From NCBI GenBank assembly GCA_031286585.1, contig JAITUC010000044.1, positions 1-64,000 of the forward strand: a stretch of DNA of 64,000 nt, given 5' to 3'. A model generated the notes under the pieces. That model was not told the DNA's origin. It saw only the letters and a program-made list of their open reading frames with translations, and searched no databases. The DNA is from Delftia acidovorans. GTDB lineage: Bacteria; Pseudomonadota; Gammaproteobacteria; Burkholderiales; Burkholderiaceae_C. Made by a program: the position numbers and the translations under genes. Of this stretch, positions 34,377 to 43,253 are shown in pieces (positions within the stretch are counted from its first letter, which is position 1; each line of letters begins with the position of its first letter).

Positions 34377-35819
34377 CTACCGGCCCAGGAACAGGCGGGT
34401 GGCGCGCAGGCCCAGGGGCGTCCAGTGCAGGCCCGGTGACATGGCCTGTACCAGCAACTCATGCTGGGCCGCTGGATCGAGCGTGGGGTAGCGCTGCTCG
34501 AAGAGCATCAGGTCGGTGTCCAGCTCCTGCGCGCTGCGGCCCGGGTCAGGTCGCGCGCCACGGGATGTGCGCAGGCGCTCGGCCACGCGAAAGCTCATGC
34601 GCCGCGCCGGTTTGCCGGGCTCGGCCACGGATTCGAAGGAGGCGCCATCCGCACTGGCCGGCCCCCGCAGCCAGTCATGAATGACTTGCAGCTCATAGGG
34701 AGAGAAAACACCGAACATCTCTGCCCGCTCGCCCTGCAGCAGCTGCCAGAAGCGGCTTTCCTCCGCAGGCCGGTTGCGTTGTATCCAGCGTGCCTGCTCC
34801 AGCGCGTCCAGGAAGGCAGGCATGTCCTGCGGACGGGACAGCCAGTCATTGACGCTGCGGCCGGCGACCTTGCAGAAGTCCGAGTGCGCGCCATGCCCGG
34901 AAGGCGATTTGCGCGCCAGAATGCGCACCACCTCAGCTTCGATGTCGAACGACCGGATCACGTCCAGCGTGCTGGTGCCCGTGTCTGCCAGCCGGGCGCC
35001 TGCGCGTACGCGGCGCCAGTATTCGCCCCCGTCGTCAATACGCGGTGCGTTCTCCCAGGCGGCAATGCAGGCACGCCGGGCATGGCCGGTGTCGGCGTTG
35101 TCCACGGTGACATGCAGCGTGAAGTAGTAGGGGTCTATTCCCAGTTCATTGAGTTCGTAGGCGGTGATGAGCAGGTGCAGCGGCAATTGCTCATAGCCCA
35201 GGTTGAATCCCACGATCTCGGGCAGGAACTGCTGCGCATTCCAGCCCAGCGCCAGCTGTACCAGCCCCTGCCGGTACAGGTCGTCGGGCAGGTCCTCCAC
35301 GGGATCAAGTCCATACCTGGCCAGCAGTTCCCGGTAGAGCTTGACGTGGTTCTTGTCGGCCATGCCGTCGCCCAGTTCTTCCACATAGGTGGTGACCAGA
35401 TCCGACATGCGCGAGTTGCCAGCATGCGCGCACAGGCCGTACAGCCAGGAACCGTCCACCAGCTTGGTAGGCGCCACATTGCGCAGGAAGTACAGCGCAT
35501 GGGCGCGGTTGCCGAAGTAGCGGCGTGCCGCACCCGCCTTGCGCTCTGCCAGGTAGGCCTGGTACTGGGCGTGCACTTTCTCGACATTGGCCCGCATCCA
35601 GTCGGTCAGGTGCTCCGGGTTATCCGGCAGGCCATCGGCATCGGCAGAGGTCTCGGCGATCACGCCATGCAGGAAGTCCGCAGCAGCCTGGCGCTCCTGT
35701 TCGGTGGGCAGATGGTTGGCCAGGCGCTCGTAGAGCGGCACATGCAGGAAAGAAGGCTCAAGCGTGGCTGCGCCAGCGGCCAGTTCCGTACGTGGGAGGT
35801 CCAGCAGTTCTGTGTTCAT
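34377..35819 (-). CDS. iron-containing redox enzyme (heme-oxygenase-like diiron oxidase) family
   Basis: A 480-residue protein from the start at 35819. It contains patterned acidic and His residues expected of a heme-oxygenase-like diiron fold: VEELGDGMADKNHVKLYREL, FTLHVTVDNADTGHARRACI and a C-terminal helical region. Members oxidise amino-acid or fatty-acid derived substrates, mostly in specialised metabolism. The substrate is unknown; it stands alone between the immunity genes and a ParDE-like pair. GC is high, as in the core genome. Confidence 0.75.
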   Translation of the reverse strand: MNTELLDLPRTELAAGAATLEPSFLHVPLYERLANHLPTEQERQAAADFLHGVIAETSADADGLPDNPEHLTDWMRANVEKVHAQYQAYLAERKAGAARRYFGNRAHALYFLRNVAPTKLVDGSWLYGLCAHAGNSRMSDLVTTYVEELGDGMADKNHVKLYRELLARYGLDPVEDLPDDLYRQGLVQLALGWNAQQFLPEIVGFNLGYEQLPLHLLITAYELNELGIDPYYFTLHVTVDNADTGHARRACIAAWENAPRIDDGGEYWRRVRAGARLADTGTSTLDVIRSFDIEAEVVRILARKSPSGHGAHSDFCKVAGRSVNDWLSRPQDMPAFLDALEQARWIQRNRPAEESRFWQLLQGERAEMFGVFSPYELQVIHDWLRGPASADGASFESVAEPGKPARRMSFRVAERLRTSRGARPDPGRSAQELDTDLMLFEQRYPTLDPAAQHELLVQAMSPGLHWTPLGLRATRLFLGR

Positions 35820-35962
35820 GGTGGGGCATTGGTCCGTAATGCCTTCAGGATGCGGTGTGGCCCTCGGTACAGCCATCGGGCCAACGCCTTCCTGTGCGTC
35901 GTAATACGCCTACCCTTGGCGCAGGCGCCCGGGCCGGCACGCCGTCGCCCTGGCGCCCACGC

Positions 35963-36190
35963 TCATGGCAGTGAAACAGGAACCGGCCCGGCCTTCCCGG
36001 CGAGCATCGGCTGGTACTGGGCGCCGGCCTGCTGGGCCTGCTTCGTGCTCTTGGCCAATCCCTCGAATGTCTCCACAAGGTTGCGAAGGTAGGAGCCTGC
36101 CTGCTCGACCGACCAGTGCCTGAGCGTGTAGAGCCAGATTTCCTCCAGATCGGCTTCGGCCAGCGGCGACAGTCGGTAGGGCCTAGCCAT
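35963..36190 (-). CDS. parE: ParE/RelE-like toxin, C-terminally shortened
   Basis: A 75-residue protein beginning YRLSPLAEADLEEIWLYTLR, a ParE-type N-terminus. Typical ParE has ~95-100 residues with C-terminal strands ending in VRILH..MD; here the sequence ends QYQPMLAGKAGPVPVSLP and lacks them. Other frames do not give an obvious ParE end. Overlaps parD by 8 bases. Probably a disabled gyrase-targeting toxin. Confidence 0.75.
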   Translation of the reverse strand: MARPYRLSPLAEADLEEIWLYTLRHWSVEQAGSYLRNLVETFEGLAKSTKQAQQAGAQYQPMLAGKAGPVPVSLP

Positions 36191-36425
36191 GCTTTGCGTG
36201 CATGCGGCTCAAAAACGCTTCGCTGTCAAACGGGCGCGGCTCGCCGGACTGACGGCCAGCGTTCAGAGCCTCTTGCAGTGCCTTCACCCTGATTTCGTGC
36301 TTTTCCAGCAGCCGCAACCCGGCTCTGACCACATCACTGGCTGTGCCATAGCGCCCGCCTTGGACTTGGGCATCAATGAATTCCGTGAAGTGCGGCCCCA
36401 GGGCCACGGATGTGTTTCGGCTCAT
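36183..36425 (-). CDS. parD: ParD-like antitoxin
   Basis: An 80-residue protein from the start at 36425 (GGAG upstream). The N-terminal ribbon-helix-helix (SRNTSVALGPHFTEFIDAQV) and RYGTASDVVRAGLRLLEKHE are hallmarks of ParD (CopG-type). The acidic-basic C-terminus binds ParE. First gene of a parDE operon; normally autorepresses. CAAAATTTTG at 36451-36460 is a possible operator palindrome. Confidence 0.88.
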   Translation of the reverse strand: MSRNTSVALGPHFTEFIDAQVQGGRYGTASDVVRAGLRLLEKHEIRVKALQEALNAGRQSGEPRPFDSEAFLSRMHAKHG

Positions 36426-36600
36426 GGCATTCTCCAGACGATGTACCAATCTATCCAAAATTTTGATTTTCTGGAGACGGGCTTTGGGAGGGCTATGCCG
36501 GAGCCAGATATTTTTGAAGCATGCGAATCAATTCTTTCTTTCCGACTTCTCTATATGATGGAAAGATTTTTTATCCACATTGCATCAGAATATCGAAACC

Positions 36601-36984
36601 ATGACATCAATTGAAAAGCAATTTTCCCAATGGGTTGACAAAACGCTGTCCGGCGATCTGCCAGACGGGATTGCGGCATTCCACTTCAATCTGTATGACT
36701 CGCCCACGTCGCACGAACTCCAGATTGTGGGCTGCCCGACCTACGACCCCCAAGACCCGGACTGGGCGTGCGATGACATATTCATGTCCGAAGACCCTCA
36801 CTTCGAGTTGCCGCACGAAGCGGTGGGAAGCGAGTGGGAGAAAGGACTTGCTGCTGCCAGGAAGCTGCTTGGCTCCTACGTGGCCTCGGAGGCGGCGGGA
36901 GCCCTTCGACTGCGCCAGTCGCAAGCGGTGAGCGCCGGTTTTGTGGATGGAGAGCTCCACCTCATCTGGGCGCGAGATGCGTAA
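36601..36984 (+). CDS. uncharacterised acidic protein, immunity-like
   Basis: A 127-residue acidic cytoplasmic protein from ATG 36601 (36580 also possible). Contains LPDGIAAFHFNLYD, ELQIVGCPTYDPQDPDWACD, EWEKGLAAARKLLGSYV and AGFVDGELHLIWARD. The alternation of beta strands with acidic loops resembles immunity proteins in toxin clusters, but I do not recognise the family. Confidence 0.6.
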   Translation: MTSIEKQFSQWVDKTLSGDLPDGIAAFHFNLYDSPTSHELQIVGCPTYDPQDPDWACDDIFMSEDPHFELPHEAVGSEWEKGLAAARKLLGSYVASEAAGALRLRQSQAVSAGFVDGELHLIWARDA

Positions 36985-37347
36985 TTGATGCATTCTGCTG
37001 GCAGCCAATAGGTTTCATCCGAAAACTGGCGCCCAGGGCCTGCATGCAAGGCATTCTGTATATGTATCCGCTTTTGCTGACGGCGCAGTCCTACATTGCC
37101 GTTGGTCTTTGTCGTGAATAGTGGCTCTGTTCTCAACAAGGATTGACCCAAAGAAGCCAATGAAATAGCTATATTCGATTGAATATTTCTTGGTCACAAT
37201 CATTTGTGCAGAAGTATTTTCGATAGCCATTTCCAATAGCGACTCGCCGTTCCCAGTCCACGCGCACGCAATGCCGCCTGCCCTGCCGGGCAGCAGCTAC
37301 CGTTGCCTTGCGCCGCCGTGGACCTCAACCCAGAAGCAGAGGTGGCT
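36985..37347. other. gap before the aspT-asdA operon
   Basis: 363 bases without a supported gene. It is AT-rich to about 37230 and must contain the promoter of the aspT-asdA operon. CTGTATATGTATCC at about 37056-37069 is a possible promoter or regulator site. No clear terminator seen. Confidence 0.4.
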
Positions 37348-39039
37348 GTGGACTTTCTCAGAAGCATCTTTCATCAGGCTCCGGAAATCGCGCTGTTTGC
37401 GGCCTTGGCGCTCGGTTACTGGGTGGGCAAGTTCAGGTTCGGGTCATTCCAGCTGGGGGGCGTGGCGGGGTCGCTGCTGGCGGCGGTGCTGATCAGCCAG
37501 GTGGGGGTGACCATCGATTCGGGCATCAAGGCGGTGCTGTTTGCGCTGTTCATCTATGCCGTGGGCTTCGAGAGCGGGCCGCAGTTCTTCCGCTCGCTGG
37601 GGCGGCAGTCGGTCAAGGAGATCCTGATGGCCGTGGTGGTGGCCATCTCGGGACTGATCACGGTGGTGGTGATCGCCCGGGTGTTCCATCTGGACAAGGG
37701 GCTGGCGGCAGGGCTGGCAGCGGGCGGGCTGACGCAGTCGGCCATCATCGGCACGGCGGGCTCGGCCATTGAAAAGCTGGGGCTGGCGCCCGACGAGGTG
37801 CAGCGCATGCAGGCCAATGTGGCCATCGGCTATGCGGTGACCTATATCTTCGGCTCCTTCGGCGCCATCATCATGTGCGTGAACGTGCTGCAGTGGCTGA
37901 CGGGCCGCAAGATCCGCGAGGACGCGATCCAGGCCGAGCAGGAGCTGCTCAAGGGCGTGCGCGTGTACGGAGCCGGCGAGTCACCGGCCGTGCCGGATCT
38001 GGTGGGCCGCATTTTTCGCGTGGGCCAGGCAGGCCGCACCGTGGCCGAGCTGGAGGCCAGCGCCACCGCCAATGGCGGCACGGTGACGGTGGAGCGCATA
38101 CAGCGCAAGAACGCGATGGTGGGCGTGGACGGCAGCCTGGCGCTGGAGGCCGGCGACATCATCCTGCTGGTGGGCCGGCGCGCGGCCGTGGTGGCGCTGG
38201 GCGCCTCGGTGGGCGAGGAGCTGCAGGGCGCCGAGGGCATGGACGTGGTGATGGTGCGGCGCGACGTGGCCATCTCCAACAACGAGTACCTGAACCGCAG
38301 CGTGAAGGACATCCTGGACAGCCTGTCGCAGGAGTTCAAGCACGGCGTGTACGCGGTGGCGCTGATGCGCGCGGGCACGCCGGTGCCGATTGCGCCGGCC
38401 ACCATGGTCATGCCGGGCGACGTGGTGACGCTGTTCGGCACGCCGCAGGATGTGCAGAAGGCCGCGCAGTCGGTGGGCCCCATCATCGTGCCCAGCGACA
38501 AGACGGACTTTGTCTTCCACGGGCTGGGCATCACGGTGGGCCTGCTGATCGGGCTGCTGGTGCTGCGCCTGGGCTCCATTCCCATCACGCTGGGCAGCGG
38601 CGGCGGCGCCCTGCTGGCGGGCCTGCTGTTCGGCTGGTGGCGCAGCCGCAAGCACACCTTCGGCAACATGCCCACGGCGGCCTCCACGCTGCTGCGCGAC
38701 CTGGGCCTGGCCGGCTTCGTGGCCATGGTGGGCCTGCAGTCCGGCCAGCAGGCGGTGACCACGGTGATGCAGCAGGGCCTGACTCTGTTCCTGCTGGGCG
38801 TGGTGGTGACCATCGTGCCGCTGCTGATCGCCATGCTGTTCGGCAAGTACGTGCTGCGCTATGACAACGTGGCCGTGTTCGCGGGCTCGCTGTCGGGCGC
38901 GCGCAGCGCCAACCCGGCGTTCGGCGAGATTCTGGACAAGGCCGGCAACTCGATTCCCACGGCACCGTTTGCGATCACCTATGCGCTGGCCAATGTGTTC
39001 CTCACATTGCTGGGCCCGCTGGTCATCGCCTTCGCCTGA
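37348..39039 (+). CDS. aspT: aspartate:alanine antiporter AspT
   Basis: A 563-residue inner-membrane antiporter. GTG 37348 is preferred because AGAGG is five bases before it. Two sets of membrane helices (~10-180 and ~390-560) flank a cytoplasmic region with two TrkA_C-like domains (LVGRIFRVGQAGRTVAELE..., NRSVKDILDSL...). The motifs GGLTQSAIIGTA and GSLSGARSANPAF mark the AAE transporter family. It exchanges aspartate for alanine; with AsdA this creates a proton-motive decarboxylation cycle. Cotranscribed with asdA 54 bases downstream. Confidence 0.92.
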   Translation: MDFLRSIFHQAPEIALFAALALGYWVGKFRFGSFQLGGVAGSLLAAVLISQVGVTIDSGIKAVLFALFIYAVGFESGPQFFRSLGRQSVKEILMAVVVAISGLITVVVIARVFHLDKGLAAGLAAGGLTQSAIIGTAGSAIEKLGLAPDEVQRMQANVAIGYAVTYIFGSFGAIIMCVNVLQWLTGRKIREDAIQAEQELLKGVRVYGAGESPAVPDLVGRIFRVGQAGRTVAELEASATANGGTVTVERIQRKNAMVGVDGSLALEAGDIILLVGRRAAVVALGASVGEELQGAEGMDVVMVRRDVAISNNEYLNRSVKDILDSLSQEFKHGVYAVALMRAGTPVPIAPATMVMPGDVVTLFGTPQDVQKAAQSVGPIIVPSDKTDFVFHGLGITVGLLIGLLVLRLGSIPITLGSGGGALLAGLLFGWWRSRKHTFGNMPTAASTLLRDLGLAGFVAMVGLQSGQQAVTTVMQQGLTLFLLGVVVTIVPLLIAMLFGKYVLRYDNVAVFAGSLSGARSANPAFGEILDKAGNSIPTAPFAITYALANVFLTLLGPLVIAFA

Positions 39040-39093
39040 CCACCCCTGATCTCTTCCCAAGGACCACCAAGGACCATCACAAGGAGCTGCGCA

Positions 39094-40689
39094 ATGAGCA
39101 AGGATTATCGGAGTCTGGCGAATTTGAGCCCGTTCGAACTCAAGGACGAACTGATCAAGGTGGCCTCGGGCAAGGCCAACCGCCTCATGCTCAATGCGGG
39201 GCGCGGCAATCCCAACTTCCTGGCGACCACGCCGCGCCGGGCCTTCTTCCGGCTGGGGCTGTTCGCGGCGGCGGAGTCGGAGCTGTCGTATTCCTACATG
39301 ACGGTGGGCGTGGGCGGGCTGGCCAAGCTCGACGGCATCGAGGGCCGCTTCGAACGCTACATCGCCGAGCACCGCGACCAGGAGGGGGTGAAGTTCCTGG
39401 GCAAGTCGCTCAGCTATGTGCGCGACCAGCTGGGGCTGGACCCCGCCGCCTTCCTGCATGAGATGGTGGACGGCATCCTGGGCTGCAACTACCCCGTGCC
39501 GCCGCGCATGCTCACCGTGAGCGAGCAGATCGTGCGCCAGTACATCGTCCGCGAGATGGCAGGCGGCGCCGTGCCGCCCGAGTCGGTGGACCTGTTCGCG
39601 GTCGAGGGCGGCACGGCGGCCATGGCCTATATCTTCGAGAGCCTGCGCATCAGCGGCCTGCTCAAGGCCGGCGACAAGGTGGCCATCGGCATGCCGGTGT
39701 TCACGCCGTATATCGAGATCCCCGAGCTGGCCCAGTACGACCTCAAGGAAGTGCCCATACACGCCGACCCCGACAACGGCTGGCAGTACTCCGACGCCGA
39801 GCTGGACAAGCTCAAGGACCCGGGCGTCAAGATCTTCTTCTGCGTGAACCCCAGCAACCCGCCGTCCGTGAAGATGGACCAGCGCAGCCTGGACCGCATA
39901 CGCGCCATCGTGGCCGGGCAGCGGCCCGACCTGCTGATCCTGACCGACGATGTCTACGGCACCTTTGCCGATGAATTCCAGTCCCTTTTCTCGGTCTGCC
40001 CCCAGAACACGCTGCTGGTGTATTCGTTCTCCAAGTATTTCGGGGCCACGGGCTGGCGCCTGGGCGTGATCGCAGCGCACAAGGACAACGTGTTCGACCA
40101 TGCGCTGGCGCAGCTCCCCGAATCGGCCAAGAAGGCGCTGGACCACCGCTACCGCTCGCTGCTGCCCGATGTGCGCTCTCTCAAGTTCATCGACCGCCTG
40201 GTGGCCGACAGCCGCGTGGTGGCGCTGAACCACACGGCCGGCCTGTCCACCCCGCAGCAGGTGCAGATGGTGCTGTTCTCGCTGTTCGCGCTCATGGATG
40301 AAGCGGACGCCTACAAGCAGGCCCTCAAGCAGCTGATCCGCCGCCGCGAGGCCACGCTGTACCGCGAGCTGGGCATGCCCCCGCTGGAAAATCCCAACTC
40401 GGTCAACTACTACACGCTGATCGACCTGCAGAACGTCACCTGCCGGCTCTACGGCGAGGCCTTCTCGCAGTGGGCCGTGCAGCAGTCGTCCACGGGCGAC
40501 ATGCTGTTCCGCGTGGCGGACGAGACCGGCATCGTGCTGCTGCCGGGCCGGGGCTTCGGCTCTGACCGGCCTTCCGGCCGGGCCTCGCTGGCCAACCTCA
40601 ACGAATACGAGTACGCCGCCATAGGCCGCGCCCTGCGCCGGCTGGCCGACGAGCTGTACGAGCAGTACAAGGCGCTGGGCAAGGAGTAG
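39094..40689 (+). CDS. asdA: bifunctional aspartate transaminase/aspartate 4-decarboxylase
   Basis: A 531-residue PLP enzyme, the usual AsdA length. Fold-type I motifs: VNPSNPPSVKM for substrate, LILTDDVYGTFADEF, and the PLP-lysine in YSFSKYFGATGWRLG. The N-terminus (YRSLANLSPFELKDELIKVA) and LNAGRGNPNFLATTPR are family-specific. It converts L-aspartate to L-alanine and CO2, consuming a cytoplasmic proton. Paired with AspT upstream. The enzyme forms large dodecamers in characterised species. Confidence 0.95.
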   Translation: MSKDYRSLANLSPFELKDELIKVASGKANRLMLNAGRGNPNFLATTPRRAFFRLGLFAAAESELSYSYMTVGVGGLAKLDGIEGRFERYIAEHRDQEGVKFLGKSLSYVRDQLGLDPAAFLHEMVDGILGCNYPVPPRMLTVSEQIVRQYIVREMAGGAVPPESVDLFAVEGGTAAMAYIFESLRISGLLKAGDKVAIGMPVFTPYIEIPELAQYDLKEVPIHADPDNGWQYSDAELDKLKDPGVKIFFCVNPSNPPSVKMDQRSLDRIRAIVAGQRPDLLILTDDVYGTFADEFQSLFSVCPQNTLLVYSFSKYFGATGWRLGVIAAHKDNVFDHALAQLPESAKKALDHRYRSLLPDVRSLKFIDRLVADSRVVALNHTAGLSTPQQVQMVLFSLFALMDEADAYKQALKQLIRRREATLYRELGMPPLENPNSVNYYTLIDLQNVTCRLYGEAFSQWAVQQSSTGDMLFRVADETGIVLLPGRGFGSDRPSGRASLANLNEYEYAAIGRALRRLADELYEQYKALGKE

Positions 40690-40713
40690 GCCCTGCGCCA
40701 GGGCCCGCACGGC

Positions 40714-41667
40714 TCACCGCAGCTGTCGGGCCTTGACCACCAGCAGCGCCCCGGCCATCAGGCCCACGCCGGCCAGTTGCACGGCGTCCAGCGCGCGCCC
40801 GTAGACGGCCCAGTCCAGCACGATGGCCGTCAGCGGATAGACGTACTGCAGCACGGCAATGCGGCCCAGCGTGAGGCGGGCCATGCCCGCAAAGAGAATG
40901 GCGTAGGCCAGGCCCGTGTGCAGCACACCCAGCCCTGCCAGCCAGGCCCAGGACGACGGGGCCTGGGGCCCGCCGTGGACCAGCGGCACCCACAGCAGCA
41001 GCACCGTGCCCACCGCACACTGCCACCAGGCCAGCGCGAACGGCGTGACCACCTTCTCGGTCTTGGCCAGGATGGTCACCGCCGCGTAGCACAGCGAGCC
41101 GGCCAGGCACATGAGCAGGCCGGACACGTAGCCCGGCCCCCAGGCAACTGCCCCACTCCCGCCCAGCAATCCCGTGGTCAGCACCAGCCCCAGCAGCGCC
41201 GCCAGCATGGCCGCCGCCTGCCGTGGCGCCACGGCCTCGCGCAGCACCAGGGCCCCGAAGAGCATGATCCACACCGGCTGGATGTGGAACACGATGGTGG
41301 CCACGCCGATGGAGGTCAGCGGTATGGCCGCAAAGAACAGCGCCCAGTTCAGCACCATGAGGAGGCCCGTGGCCGCCACCACCGCCCAGCTTGTGCCGCG
41401 CACGCGCAGCTCCCGCACGCGGCCGGTGGCCATGCCCCAGGCCAGCAGCGCCAGGGCACCGAAGGCGCAGCGAAACAGCACGGTGACCAGCGGATGCTGC
41501 CCGGCCTCCTGCACGAACACGCCCACGGTGCCCAGCAGCACGCCGCCCGCGACCATCAGCCACTGGCCGCGTGTCTCCTGCGCTGTGGAAGCGGCTTGCG
41601 CGGGCGCGGGAGCGGGCGCGGTGGAGGCTACGGATGCGGCCTGTAAGGAATGGGTTCTGTCTTGCAT
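40714..41667 (-). CDS. EamA/DMT-family exporter
   Basis: A 317-residue ten-helix drug/metabolite transporter from the start at 41667. Two EamA repeats: WLMVAGGVLLGTVGVFVQEA... and LICLAG-type second half starting at LLMCLAGSLCYAAVTIL. The second repeat carries LQYVYPLTAIVLDW typical of this family. Probably exports amino acids or metabolites. Divergent from a LysR regulator with a palindromic site between them, which likely controls it. Confidence 0.88.
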   Translation of the reverse strand: MQDRTHSLQAASVASTAPAPAPAQAASTAQETRGQWLMVAGGVLLGTVGVFVQEAGQHPLVTVLFRCAFGALALLAWGMATGRVRELRVRGTSWAVVAATGLLMVLNWALFFAAIPLTSIGVATIVFHIQPVWIMLFGALVLREAVAPRQAAAMLAALLGLVLTTGLLGGSGAVAWGPGYVSGLLMCLAGSLCYAAVTILAKTEKVVTPFALAWWQCAVGTVLLLWVPLVHGGPQAPSSWAWLAGLGVLHTGLAYAILFAGMARLTLGRIAVLQYVYPLTAIVLDWAVYGRALDAVQLAGVGLMAGALLVVKARQLR

Positions 41668-41725
41668 GGCCACGATCGTCTCGTGGCAGGAATTTCTCGT
41701 AAAGCAAATAGTTCGCAGGTTTAAT

Positions 41726-41740
41726 ATTCGATTTTCGAAT
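41726..41740. promoter_or_regulatory. LysR operator ATTCGA-TTT-TCGAAT
   Basis: A perfect 6-bp inverted repeat with a 3-base spacer between the divergent DMT exporter and LysR genes, ending two bases before the LysR start. It fits the T-N11-A rule. Its closeness to the LysR start suggests autorepression. Confidence 0.7.
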
Positions 41741-41742
41741 CC

Positions 41743-42630
41743 ATGGAGCGTGCCGTGAACCACCCCGACCTGCAGATCGACTGGCTGCGCGCCCTGGTGG
41801 CCGTGGTGGATGCGGGCTCGCTGTCGGCTGCCGCGCCGCTGCTGCACCGATCACAGGCCGCAGTGAGCATGCAGATCAAGAAGCTGGAGACAGCGCTGGG
41901 CCAGCCCGTGCTGCTGCGCGGCCCGCGCCATCTGCAGCTGACACCCGCAGGCGCGGAACTGCTGGGCTATGCGCGGCGCATGCTGGAGCTGCAGGCCCAG
42001 GCGCAGGCTGCGCTGTTCGGCCCCGACCTGTCCGGGCGCGTGCGGCTGGGCGTGCCGGACGACTACGCATCCACCTATCTGACGCCCGTGCTGCGCAGCT
42101 TTGCAGGCCGCTACCAGGGCGTGGAGATCGAGCTGACCTGCGAGCAGTCCACCGCACTCATCCCGCAGGTGGTGCGCGGCACGCTGGACCTGGCCCTGGT
42201 CTCGCGCGACAGGCCCCAGCGCGGGCGCCTGCTGTTCCACGAGCCCCTGGTCTGGGTGGGCGCGCCGCAGCACGAGGTGTGGAGGAAGAATCCCCTGCCG
42301 ATTGCCGTCTACGAGGCGGCCAGCCTGGCGCGCACGGCCGCGCTGTCCAGCCTGACGGCCCAGCGGCGCGCGCACCGCGTGGTCTATCACAGCTCCAGCC
42401 TGGCCGGCCAGCTGGCCGCCGTGGAAAGCGGGCTGGCGGTGGCGGTGTTCACGCGCTGCAGCGTGCCTGCGCACCTGCAGGTGCTGCAGAACCTGCCGGC
42501 CGGCTTCGAGTTGCCGCCGCTGGTGTCCATGGAGGTGTCGGCCCTGCGCAGCAAGGCCTCGCAGGGCTCGGCGGCCGTGGACGCCATGTATGGGCAGTTG
42601 ATTGCGACGCTGGGCGGTGGTCGGCCCTAG
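41743..42630 (+). CDS. LysR-family transcriptional regulator
   Basis: A 295-residue LysR protein: helix-turn-helix at ~10-65 (GSLSAAAPLLHRSQAAVSMQ), effector domain with VRLGVPDDYASTYLTPVLRSF and SGLAVAVFTRCSVP. Divergent from the DMT exporter. ATG 41743 or GTG 41755 are possible starts. Its TAG stop shares bases with the stop of the convergent peptidase gene. Confidence 0.9.
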   Translation: MERAVNHPDLQIDWLRALVAVVDAGSLSAAAPLLHRSQAAVSMQIKKLETALGQPVLLRGPRHLQLTPAGAELLGYARRMLELQAQAQAALFGPDLSGRVRLGVPDDYASTYLTPVLRSFAGRYQGVEIELTCEQSTALIPQVVRGTLDLALVSRDRPQRGRLLFHEPLVWVGAPQHEVWRKNPLPIAVYEAASLARTAALSSLTAQRRAHRVVYHSSSLAGQLAAVESGLAVAVFTRCSVPAHLQVLQNLPAGFELPPLVSMEVSALRSKASQGSAAVDAMYGQLIATLGGGRP

Positions 42631-43199
42631 AGCGGCGCAGTCCACAACCCCGCGTCGCCAGCCCGGGCATGCCATGCCCGGAATCTGGCTCTGTAGTCTT
42701 GCCAGGGCTCGGCGAGCACGGGGCGCGGGTCCCCGCTGAGGTCATAGGCCATGCCTTCGGTCCACCATGCGGGCCGCAGCAGCATGCTGGCAACGCCGAG
42801 TTGCTCGCTCTGCACCTGGTGGATGAGTTCATGGCGCAGGTAGTAGGCGGTCCACGCCCTGGGGCCTATGACCGTGCCCAGGCCCGTCAGGTTCATGGCA
42901 GAGCGCGCGCCCAGGCCGAAGCTGTCCGCACAGGCCTGGGTGGCGCAGAACACCACCCGGGGCCGGTGCGGAGCCGTGCCCAGGCGCGCCGCCAGGAATC
43001 CACGGGCCTCCTCCACCATGGCGTTGGCCTGCTCCAGCCGCGAGACATCATCCACGCAGACCCGGTCCGCCGTGCAGGACACGCCGGCCAGCCCGGGGGC
43101 CATCACGCGCACGGGTTTGACCAGACACCAGGCCAGGGCCGGCACCACCAGCGTGAAGAGAGCAAGCAGTCGCTTGAGGGAAGGGATCCTGGGCTTCAT
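42627..43199 (-). CDS. membrane-anchored HExxH zinc peptidase-like protein
   Basis: A 190-residue protein from ATG 43199 (GTG 43226 possible). N-terminal membrane helix (~9-28, LKRLLALFTLVVPALAWCLV), then a periplasmic domain with YYLRHELIHQVQSEQLG (HExxH) and WWTEGMAYDLSGD, whose Glu is the likely third zinc ligand of a gluzincin. Four Cys residues (SCTADRVC, FCATQAC) may form disulfides. Substrate unknown. Confidence 0.7.
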   Translation of the reverse strand: MKPRIPSLKRLLALFTLVVPALAWCLVKPVRVMAPGLAGVSCTADRVCVDDVSRLEQANAMVEEARGFLAARLGTAPHRPRVVFCATQACADSFGLGARSAMNLTGLGTVIGPRAWTAYYLRHELIHQVQSEQLGVASMLLRPAWWTEGMAYDLSGDPRPVLAEPWQDYRARFRAWHARAGDAGLWTAPL

Positions 43200-43253
43200 G
43201 GATTGGCTGGGGTTGATTGGCTGCACAAGGATTGTCGTGGGCTGCGGCCGTAC

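Noticed and set aside
37040..37090. Possible third copy of the 40-bp motif seen at 14120 and 17159
   Set aside because: Only short TGTAT-like pieces match; the CGGGCCC and TACACAG blocks are missing.
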